Shown one piece after another: positions 29,190 to 35,762 of a stretch of 41,484 nucleotides of DNA (its first letter is position 1; every line of letters begins with the position of its first letter). The position numbers were made by a program, and so were the translations under genes. The notes under the pieces were generated by a model. That model was not told where the DNA came from, did no database searches, and worked only from the letters and a program-made list of their open reading frames with translations. The stretch is from positions 1 to 41,484 of the forward strand of contig CAYMQB010000022.1 in the NCBI GenBank assembly GCA_964392665.1, in the 5' to 3' direction. The DNA is from CAYMQB01 sp964392665. GTDB lineage: Bacteria; Hydrothermota; E44-bin80.

Positions 29190-30833
29190 ATGAAAATATG
29201 TTACATAAACGGAAAAAAATACACATTTGAGAAAAATCCAACGATTTTTCAAATCCTTAAATCAATAAAAAGGGATTACAGAAAAGCTCTAATCTCGAGG
29301 AAAAACAACAGGTTATGTGACCTGAATCAAAATATTGAAGGTGGGGACAGGATCGAAACGCTTGGGCTTGAAACAAGAGAAGGATTCAGGTGCTATCAGA
29401 ACAGCCTTTCCTTCCTACTCTCAGCAGTAGTTAACCAGGTTCTTTCAAGCAGAAAACTGGTAGTTGACCATTCATTCGGAGATGGTTTCTACTGCAGGTT
29501 CGACGACGGGTTTTACGTTAAGAAGTCGGACTTGGATACAATAAGAAAGGCTATGGTTGAAACAATCAGAGAAAAACTCCCGTTCGAAAAAATCAAGAAA
29601 AGCAAAGGAGAATTCGAAAAACACCTTATAGAAAAATCAGAATTTGAAAAGCTTCAATTGTGGCAATACAAGAAAACACAAATTACCGATTTATATAGAT
29701 ACAAAGATTACATAGATTTCACGCTCACCCCCCTGGTTCCTAATTCCTCTTATTTGAGCGCTTTTGCCATCCATCCTTACAAACCCGGTTTTGTGCTCCG
29801 ATTTCCACAACCAGGTAAGGTGCCTAAGATTATCGATTTTCCGGATAAAAAAAAGCTCTTCAGGATATTCGAAGAATATGAACAGTGGGGAGAAATTCTG
29901 GGAGTTAGCAACATTGTATCTCTAAACAAATCAATAGATAAGAATCGAATTTCGGACCTTATTAAAATATCCGAAGCCCTTCATGAGAAAAAGATAGCCA
30001 TGATAGCGGATAGGATAAAGAAATTGGCACCACAAACAAAAATTGTTCTCATTGCAGGTCCATCGGCATCGGGAAAAACTACTTTTTCAAAAAGGCTTTC
30101 TATTCAATTAAAAGTAAATTGTTTAAGCCCAATAGCCATTTCCACTGATGATTACTTTTTCGAAAGAAAACGGACACCCAAATTTCCAGATGGTTCACCC
30201 GATTTTGAATCCTTGAAAGCAATAGATGTAAAATTACTCAATAAACAACTTATTTCACTCTTACAGGGTAAAGAGGTCGAAATACCCAGATTTGAATTCA
30301 CAACCGGGAAACGGCTAATGGGCAGAAGAATAATGATGGGGAAAAGCGAAATACTTATTGTCGAAGGTATTCATGGATTAAATGAAGAGTTAACCCAGTG
30401 TATTCGGAAGGAAAACAAATTCAAAATTTACATCAGCGCACTTACGCAGTTAAACATAGACAATGACCACAGAATCTCTACAAGGGACACAAGAATAGTC
30501 CGCAGAATGGTAAGGGATAACCTGTATAGAAAACACACAGCTTGCGAGACAATTAGACTGTGGCGGAATGTAGAAAAGGGAGAGAATAAAAATATCTTTC
30601 CCTTCCAGGAAGAGGCGGATGTAATGTTTAATTCTGCTCTTGTCTACGAGCTTTCGGTACTTAAAAGATTCGCAGTTGCTCTGCTTAAAAACGTTGGAAT
30701 CGAAAACATAGAATACAGCACAGCTGAACGTCTATCAAAATTTCTTTCATTTTTTAAGACAATTTCTCCTGCGGAGGTCCCCCCTACTTCAATTCTCAGA
30801 GAATTCATAGGCGGGAGTACTTTTCTCTATTAA
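29190..30833 (+). CDS. TGS/ThrRS-like domain fused to a uridine-kinase-type nucleoside kinase
   Basis: The 547-residue protein has three parts. Residues about 1-60 resemble a TGS/ubiquitin-like module (MKICYINGKKYTFEKNPTIF, GDRIETLGLE). Residues about 70-230 resemble the threonyl-tRNA-synthetase second additional domain (VVDHSFGDGFYCRF). From about 280 there is a uridine kinase/phosphoribulokinase-type P-loop domain with GPSASGKTTFSKRL, the TDDYFF segment, the VEGIHGLNEELT strand and RRMVRD. Such fused kinases are known in Thermotogae and other anaerobes and are usually annotated as nucleoside kinase; some act on inosine, guanosine or cytidine, so substrate is open. Start: AAGGAAG with three bases before the ATG. 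It is divergent from radC. Confidence 0.87.
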   Translation: MKICYINGKKYTFEKNPTIFQILKSIKRDYRKALISRKNNRLCDLNQNIEGGDRIETLGLETREGFRCYQNSLSFLLSAVVNQVLSSRKLVVDHSFGDGFYCRFDDGFYVKKSDLDTIRKAMVETIREKLPFEKIKKSKGEFEKHLIEKSEFEKLQLWQYKKTQITDLYRYKDYIDFTLTPLVPNSSYLSAFAIHPYKPGFVLRFPQPGKVPKIIDFPDKKKLFRIFEEYEQWGEILGVSNIVSLNKSIDKNRISDLIKISEALHEKKIAMIADRIKKLAPQTKIVLIAGPSASGKTTFSKRLSIQLKVNCLSPIAISTDDYFFERKRTPKFPDGSPDFESLKAIDVKLLNKQLISLLQGKEVEIPRFEFTTGKRLMGRRIMMGKSEILIVEGIHGLNEELTQCIRKENKFKIYISALTQLNIDNDHRISTRDTRIVRRMVRDNLYRKHTACETIRLWRNVEKGENKNIFPFQEEADVMFNSALVYELSVLKRFAVALLKNVGIENIEYSTAERLSKFLSFFKTISPAEVPPTSILREFIGGSTFLY

Positions 30834-30872
30834 TTCGAGTTATTTTGTCACTTTGATCCAATTTAATTTTTG

Positions 30873-30901
30873 TTGACAGAAAAAGATATTTATGCTAATT
30901 T
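30873..30901 (+). promoter_or_regulatory. Extended -10 sigma-70 promoter, leaderless-type, for the LpoA-like gene
   Basis: TTGACA, 17-base spacer ending in TGC, then TAATTT (extended -10). The ATG at 30909 begins eight bases after the -10 box; no Shine-Dalgarno is present. Confidence 0.78.
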
Positions 30902-30908
30902 CAAATTT

Positions 30909-32618
30909 ATGAAAGTTCTGGGAAATTATTTCGCGGTATCTATCATCTGTCTCATACTGCTAGTCTCCTGTGTTCCCAAACAGAAAATCACTCTCTATAA
31001 AGAAACAGGAGAGGCAATTCCTGCGGCAGATTCATTATATAATTATGCCAAAAACCTTTATAAGAATGCAAAATATGCAGAAGTTGAAAAACCATTGAAG
31101 AAAATAATGGAAGAGTATCCCACCAGCGAGAAGATGGACGATGCAATCTACATTCTTTTGCTTTCCAAATACAGATTGGACGATTACAAAGGAGTTGTAA
31201 TAACTGCAAAAAAAACCGAGAAACTTTATAAAACCAAACCGACAGAACCAAATATACTTCTCGTCACAGCACAATCATTTTTGAAACTCGATGAGGACTA
31301 TGAGGCAGCAAGAAGCTATTTCGACATTATTGTAAGTCCTGCAAAACCCTCTCTCACGGATAAAGCCGAAAAAAAACTCAAAACCATAATCGAAACCAGA
31401 CTTAACTTCGATGAACTTGAAAATCTTGCAAGAAATTATGACAAAACAAAATTGGGAAGTTATCTCCTTTTCACAGCAGTAAAAAGAGGTGTGGAAGAGG
31501 GGAAAGAGAATAAAGCAAAGAAGATTTACAACCATATGAAACACATCTACCCAAATAACAAGAATACACTCGACGCTGCTGCCTTGTTCAAGGAAATAAA
31601 GAAGGTAGCTACAGGTGGTACGATAGGTTTTCTTGCACCATTAAGTGGACGCTACAGTGTTTTCGGCAGGAGGGTAAAAAATGGTGTAGAACTTGCAATA
31701 AAGGGTAGTAGTCTTCGAATTGTCGAAAGAAATACAAATGGTAATCCAATTGAAGCAATACGCCAGGTAATCGACCTAATTGAAAAAGAAAACGTTTTTA
31801 TTATCATAGGTCCTATCCTGAGTATGCCAATGATCGCAGTTGCAGGAATTGCAAACTTGTTGAAGGTTCCCATCATTTCGCCCACTGCAACTGAAGAAGA
31901 CATTACCTCGATTGGACCTTATGTATTCCAGTTAAATGTCGGGTTGGGGGCCCAGGCAAGAGAAATGGCAAAATATGCAACAGGAACATTAGGCTATTAT
32001 AAAATTGCAATACTGAATCCTGACGACGCTTATGGAAACAGTCTTGCAGATATATTCTACGAAGAAGCGGTGAAGAACGGTGCCCAGATTGTTGCAAGGC
32101 AGAACTACTCCGAAGGAACAACCGACTTTGCGTATCAGATGAAGTTTATCAAGGAAAAGAAACCCGAAGCCATTTACATTCCCTGTTACCCTAATGAAGC
32201 TATTATGATAGCTCCGCAACTTAAATATTACAGAATACATGCAAGAATTCTGGGAGCTGATGGATGGAATGACCCGCAAGTTGTACTGAAAGGTGAAAAG
32301 TATGTAGAAAGAGCAATTTTTTCAGGAAATCCAACAGTAGCGCAGAAGAATTCGAAAGAATTTAAGAACTTCAGGCAGCTCTACTTATCCCAATTCAAAA
32401 CTGAACCTTCAAGACAATCTGCACTTGGATATGATGCAGCTATGATTATACTGAAAGCACTGGAGAAGGGTGCGAAAGACACAAAATCTCTTGCAACCAC
32501 AATGAGAGAGATCAAACCATTTTTAGGTGCATCTGGTTTTGTAAACCCAAATGGAGTATTTGAAGGAACCGTTCCAATTTTTACAATAAAGAAAGGTGAA
32601 ATTGTCAAATTAAGATGA
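30909..32618 (+). CDS. LpoA-like lipoprotein: TPR-like N-domain plus periplasmic-binding domain
   Basis: The 569-residue protein begins with a lipoprotein signal (MKVLGNYFAVSIICLILLVS before Cys21). Residues about 35-230 form TPR-like helical repeats (YNYAKNLYKNAKYAEVEKPL). Residues about 235-569 form a type I periplasmic-binding domain (GTIGFLAPLSGRYSVFGRRV, NGVELAIKG, VPIISPTATEE, LNPDDAYGNSLAD). This order matches LpoA, the outer-membrane activator of PBP1A, but also branched-chain amino-acid-binding-like proteins. No ABC transporter genes are adjacent. The start at 30909 fits both the lipoprotein signal and the promoter; 13 upstream in-frame codons lie inside promoter DNA. The DUF3098-like gene follows after 21 bases. 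Confidence 0.82.
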   Translation: MKVLGNYFAVSIICLILLVSCVPKQKITLYKETGEAIPAADSLYNYAKNLYKNAKYAEVEKPLKKIMEEYPTSEKMDDAIYILLLSKYRLDDYKGVVITAKKTEKLYKTKPTEPNILLVTAQSFLKLDEDYEAARSYFDIIVSPAKPSLTDKAEKKLKTIIETRLNFDELENLARNYDKTKLGSYLLFTAVKRGVEEGKENKAKKIYNHMKHIYPNNKNTLDAAALFKEIKKVATGGTIGFLAPLSGRYSVFGRRVKNGVELAIKGSSLRIVERNTNGNPIEAIRQVIDLIEKENVFIIIGPILSMPMIAVAGIANLLKVPIISPTATEEDITSIGPYVFQLNVGLGAQAREMAKYATGTLGYYKIAILNPDDAYGNSLADIFYEEAVKNGAQIVARQNYSEGTTDFAYQMKFIKEKKPEAIYIPCYPNEAIMIAPQLKYYRIHARILGADGWNDPQVVLKGEKYVERAIFSGNPTVAQKNSKEFKNFRQLYLSQFKTEPSRQSALGYDAAMIILKALEKGAKDTKSLATTMREIKPFLGASGFVNPNGVFEGTVPIFTIKKGEIVKLR

Positions 32619-32639
32619 AGCACTCGGGAAGGAGAAACT

Positions 32640-32876
32640 ATGGGAAAGAAGAAAAAAAAGAGAAAACTAATAGAAAATATTGAAAAACCAACTAAAATCC
32701 CACAAATAGAGGAAACAGTTAGCTTTGGCAAAAAAAACTACTTACTATTCACCCTGGGTATAGTTAGTATACTCATCGGTTATCTTACACTTTCAAAAGG
32801 CTCAATGACACTAGCTCCGATCCTTCTTGTTCTAGGATATGTTATACTGATTCCCATTTCAATTATAATAAGGTGA
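32640..32876 (+). CDS. DUF3098-like small membrane protein
   Basis: The 78-residue product has a lysine-rich start (MGKKKKKRKL), a linker and then two membrane spans: FGKKNYLLFTLGIVSILIGY and APILLVLGYVILIPISIII. The FGKxNY entry into the first span and the short loop are typical of DUF3098 proteins of Bacteroidetes-like bacteria, function unknown. GAAGGAGAAACT places a good Shine-Dalgarno before the ATG. It is 21 bases after the LpoA-like gene and probably in one transcript with it. Confidence 0.75.
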   Translation: MGKKKKKRKLIENIEKPTKIPQIEETVSFGKKNYLLFTLGIVSILIGYLTLSKGSMTLAPILLVLGYVILIPISIIIR

Positions 32877-32931
32877 TATCTGTTCGTCCTGTATGACTTA
32901 TATTTCTCCATAAAAAGAATGAATTTTTTTC

Positions 32932-32960
32932 TTGACAAAATTTCATTCTTTTTATATGTT
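32932..32960 (+). promoter_or_regulatory. Sigma-70-type promoter for the ferredoxin gene
   Basis: TTGACA, 17-base spacer, TATGTT. The leader of about 47 bases holds AAAGGAGG nine bases before the GTG start. Confidence 0.75.
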
Positions 32961-33013
32961 AAACCGACTTTATTATTCGTTAGATTAAAAACAAGGAAAG
33001 GAGGTTGATTAAA

Positions 33014-33220
33014 GTGAAACTGGTACCTAAAATAGACGTTGATAAATGTATAGGGGATGCAGTATGTGAAGCAATGTGTCCTGATGTTTTCGAAATGGGT
33101 GACAACGACAAGGCGTATGTTATAAATCCAGATGGCTGTGGTGATTTGTGTGACTGCGAAGAAGCAGCAGATGCATGTCCCACGGATGCTATTACGTTGG
33201 AAGAAGTTGAAGAAGAGTAG
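33014..33220 (+). CDS. Ferredoxin with Asp in place of the second cluster cysteine
   Basis: The 68-residue single-cluster ferredoxin reads CIGDAVCEAMCP (Cys12, Asp15, Cys18, Cys22), with the distal ligand Cys55 in DACP. Position two of the usual CxxCxxC is Asp, exactly as in the Pyrococcus furiosus ferredoxin, where Asp ligates a [4Fe-4S] cluster that converts easily to [3Fe-4S]. The next residues, PDVFEMGDNDKA, are also close to that protein. Three further Cys (42, 46, 48) may form a disulfide or an added site. It probably accepts electrons from the Por complex. Start: GTG at 33014 is nine bases after GGAGG; an in-frame TTG at 33005 touches the ribosome binding site. Confidence 0.9.
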   Translation: MKLVPKIDVDKCIGDAVCEAMCPDVFEMGDNDKAYVINPDGCGDLCDCEEAADACPTDAITLEEVEEE

Positions 33221-33253
33221 TTCGTTCTCTTCCACTTTTCCTGTTAATTTTCT

Positions 33254-33281
33254 CCAGGCTCGAGAACTACTCGAGACCTGG
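33254..33281. other. Strong hairpin between the ferredoxin gene and the next promoter
   Basis: CCAGG-CTCGAG, loop AACTA, CTCGAG-A-CCTGG: an 11-pair stem with one bulge. No T-run follows on either strand, so it is not a classical terminator. It may protect the ferredoxin mRNA end. Confidence 0.6.
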
Positions 33282-33298
33282 GGAATTTAAGAAAATGC

Positions 33299-33327
33299 TT
33301 GACAAATAGCATAAACAGTGATAAATA
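33299..33327 (+). promoter_or_regulatory. Sigma-70-type promoter for the small membrane peptide and trpS
   Basis: TTGACA, 17-base spacer, TAAATA. The expected start leaves a leader of about eight bases before the ATG at 33343, with no Shine-Dalgarno. Confidence 0.7.
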
Positions 33328-33342
33328 TTCATTAATTATTGA

Positions 33343-33474
33343 ATGGTAAAATTCTACCGGAGATTCAAAAGAAAAAGTTATGTTCCTTACAAAAGATCTC
33401 TCTGGTGGTTAGTTCTATTGTTATTTGCTGTTCTTATGCTTATTGCCTTTCTTCACAGAAATATGATAAAATAG
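33343..33474 (+). CDS. 43-residue basic single-span membrane peptide upstream of trpS
   Basis: The frame reads a basic head (MVKFYRRFKRKSYVPYKRS), one membrane span (LWWLVLLLFAVLMLIAFL) and the short tail HRNMIK. It ends two bases before the trpS ATG, so the two are likely coupled. The -10 box of a consensus promoter ends 16 bases before its ATG. The N-in topology follows from the charge distribution. No named family is recognised. It could be a small regulatory or membrane-associated protein, or an upstream frame that governs trpS translation; only one Trp pair (WW) occurs, which is a weak hint of tryptophan sensing. Confidence 0.6.
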   Translation: MVKFYRRFKRKSYVPYKRSLWWLVLLLFAVLMLIAFLHRNMIK

Positions 33475-33476
33475 AA

Positions 33477-34469
33477 ATGTCCTACAAAATTCTAAGTGGT
33501 TTCAGACCAACCGGTAGAGTGCACCTTGGAAATTTCTTTGGAGCACTTAAAAATTGGATAGAATTGCAGGAAAACAATGAATGTTATTTTGAAGTTGCCG
33601 ACTACCATGCTCTAACGACTGGATATGATGAAACCGAGCATTTCAATTCAAATATCATTGATATGGTAACAGACTGGTTAGCATGTGGGCTCAATCCTGA
33701 AAAGTCGGTAATCTTTGTTCAATCCGATGTTCCAGAACACATTGAGCTTTTCACCCTGCTTTCAATGATAACCCCTTTACCCTGGCTTGAAAGGAATCCA
33801 ACCCTGAAAGAACAATTGAGAGATTTAAACATCAGAACAGTTCACTTTGGTCACCTCGGTTATCCTGTATTGCAGGCAGCAGATATTTTGATTTACAAGG
33901 CAACAGCCGTTCCTATTGGGGAAGACCAACTACCCCATATCGAATTTACAAGAGAGATCGCCAGAAGATTTAACACTCTTTACAGCGATGTTTTTCCCGA
34001 GCCGTCCTCTTTGCTGACGAAATTTCCAAGAGTTCCAGGTCCCGATGGTAATAGAATGCAAAAATCTCTTGGTAACACTATCTATATAGGTGAACAACCA
34101 GACGATATTAGAAAAAAAATAAAACAGGCTTTTACCGATCCTGAAAAAATACACAAAGACGATAAAGGGCATCCCGAAAATTGTGTCGTTTTTGCATACC
34201 ATAATATATTCAGCTCAAGGAATTTAAAACAGAGGGAAGATGATTGTAAACAAGGGAAAATTGGTTGCGTTCAGTGTAAAGAGGATTGCGCTTCATTGGT
34301 CATAAATTCTCTTTCACCCTATAGAGAAAGGAGAGCTCAAATAATTAAAGACAAAGATAAAATTAGACAAGTTCTCAGCGATGGAGCTACAAAAGCAAAG
34401 AAGGAAGCACATAAAACAATTGCTGATGTCAGAAAGTCTATGATGCTCTGGGCAGCAAATAACTATTAA
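33477..34469 (+). CDS. trpS: Tryptophanyl-tRNA synthetase, iron-sulfur type
   Basis: The 330-residue class I synthetase charges tRNA-Trp. The HIGH-type motif is HLGN (in GFRPTGRVHLGNFFGALK), and the KMSKS-type loop is RMQKS (NRMQKSLGN). The segment from Cys236 holds Cys236-x20-Cys257-x6-Cys264-x2-Cys267. This matches the Thermotoga maritima TrpRS pattern (C-x22-C-x6-C-x2-C, first Cys also 236), which binds a [4Fe-4S] cluster near the anticodon. So a cluster is expected here. Cys271 is an extra. Start: ATG at 33477 matches the family N-terminus MSYKILSGFRPTG; a longer in-frame start at 33339 would lie before the small peptide gene and is rejected. The membrane-protein gene follows after 12 bases. 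Confidence 0.93.
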   Translation: MSYKILSGFRPTGRVHLGNFFGALKNWIELQENNECYFEVADYHALTTGYDETEHFNSNIIDMVTDWLACGLNPEKSVIFVQSDVPEHIELFTLLSMITPLPWLERNPTLKEQLRDLNIRTVHFGHLGYPVLQAADILIYKATAVPIGEDQLPHIEFTREIARRFNTLYSDVFPEPSSLLTKFPRVPGPDGNRMQKSLGNTIYIGEQPDDIRKKIKQAFTDPEKIHKDDKGHPENCVVFAYHNIFSSRNLKQREDDCKQGKIGCVQCKEDCASLVINSLSPYRERRAQIIKDKDKIRQVLSDGATKAKKEAHKTIADVRKSMMLWAANNY

Positions 34470-34481
34470 GGAGGTGTTTCA

Positions 34482-35687
34482 ATGATTAAACTCGGCTTCA
34501 ACTTTATGGATGTTTTTTCAGCAGCAAGACTTGGCTTTAATGGAAAAAAAATCCAAATAGGCACTATTGGTGTTTTCGTAAGTTTTGTAGTCTATAGTTT
34601 AGTCTCGTTCTTGGCATTTCTTGCAAGTAAATGGAATTGGCTCGACATATGGAGAACGTATAAATATTTCCCTATTCCATATCCATTCCACACTGTGAAT
34701 TTCAATATTTGGGGATGGATTATATGGGCAATTGGTCTTTTAATTTCCTTTCTTTTTATAACAATCACCCTTACAGCCATTTCAAAAACAACCTACGAGC
34801 AATTGAAAGGCGATGAATTCTATGAAGTCAGGGAAGCTTTCAAGTTCGGTTTGAAGTACTGGAAAGGTTCTTTCCTTGCGCCAATTACCCTTGCAATTTT
34901 CATTGCGATTATTATTCTCATGGGTATTGTATGGGGTGTCGCAGTTGGAAGAATCCCACATTTCGGTTCGGTAGCCACTGCAATTCTCTCGCCATTTCTC
35001 TTTTCTGCAGCCCTTTTCGTAGTATATCTTGTGGTAATTTTTCTTGTCTCACTAATCATTTCTCCTGCAGTTGTTGCAACAACGAAAAGCGATACATTCG
35101 ACACACTTTTCGAGAATTTCAGTATAATAAATGGTCAAACCTGGCGCTTTCTGCTATGGGAAACTATACTTAAAATAACAACTTTTATTGGAACATTTAT
35201 TTTTGCCTTCTTTTTGAAAAAATCGCTAACCGTGATGCACATTTCAATTGCTGTTCTACAAGGACCTCGAGCCTGGTTGGAAGCTGTATGGAACAACGCT
35301 CGCTGGTATCTTCCACAGTTGCCTGCTTTTGGCTTGACCCAAATCGATGATTTCTTCGCAAGATTCCTTCCTGCAATTCTTATGCCACATCATTTTATCT
35401 CCGGAGATGTTGCTAATACCATAGGTGGATTTGCTCTGGGTATATTTTTCTATGTTCTTGGTTTCCTCGTTCTGGGATTCGCCCTTTCAATGTGGTCAGC
35501 AGGACAAACCGTTATATATACGGTACTTGTAAAGATGAAAGACGAAAAGAACCTGCTTGAGCAAAAGGAAGAACTCTTCGAAGAGGAACTGGATGAAGAA
35601 AAACCAGAAGTCGAAGTTAAAAAACCTGAGGAAGAGAAAAAACCCGAAGAGAAGAAGACAAACAGAAAGAAAAAGAAGGAAGAATAA
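34482..35687 (+). CDS. Multi-pass membrane protein with charged C-terminal tail
   Basis: The 401-residue protein has about six to seven membrane spans between residues 25 and 350 (for example IGVFVSFVVYSLVSFLAFLA, IIWAIGLLISFLFITITLTA, ITLAIFIAIIILMGIVWGVA), followed by a tail of about 45 residues made mainly of Lys, Glu and Pro (EEKKPEEKKTNRKKKKEE). The TLFENFSIINGQTWRFLLW segment after the middle spans resembles membrane proteins loosely grouped as DUF7544/DUF4013-like, but no firm family is called. GGAGGTGTTTCA is a good Shine-Dalgarno. It is the last gene of the trpS run and ends at a strong terminator. Confidence 0.72.
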   Translation: MIKLGFNFMDVFSAARLGFNGKKIQIGTIGVFVSFVVYSLVSFLAFLASKWNWLDIWRTYKYFPIPYPFHTVNFNIWGWIIWAIGLLISFLFITITLTAISKTTYEQLKGDEFYEVREAFKFGLKYWKGSFLAPITLAIFIAIIILMGIVWGVAVGRIPHFGSVATAILSPFLFSAALFVVYLVVIFLVSLIISPAVVATTKSDTFDTLFENFSIINGQTWRFLLWETILKITTFIGTFIFAFFLKKSLTVMHISIAVLQGPRAWLEAVWNNARWYLPQLPAFGLTQIDDFFARFLPAILMPHHFISGDVANTIGGFALGIFFYVLGFLVLGFALSMWSAGQTVIYTVLVKMKDEKNLLEQKEELFEEELDEEKPEVEVKKPEEEKKPEEKKTNRKKKKEE

Positions 35688-35700
35688 AAAAACTTAGCAA

Positions 35701-35727
35701 AAAGGGAAGCAAAATGCTTCCCTTTTT
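35701..35727 (+). terminator. Bidirectional terminator between convergent genes
   Basis: AAAGGGAAGC, loop AAAAT, GCTTCCCTTT, then a run of T on the plus strand. The reverse strand also has T-rich DNA after the stem (CCCTTTTTGC), so it likely stops both this run and the SBP-TonB gene. Confidence 0.88.
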
Positions 35728-35762
35728 TTATTCCTATAAACAAGCAAAAAATACGGTTCTAA

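Noticed and set aside
33254..33281. Rho-independent terminator after the ferredoxin gene
   Set aside because: The hairpin is strong but no T-run follows on either strand, so it is listed only as a hairpin.
33339..33476. N-terminal extension of TrpRS by 46 residues
   Set aside because: It would precede the family N-terminus MSYKILSGFRPTG, reads as a shifted frame of the small membrane peptide and has no ribosome binding site.
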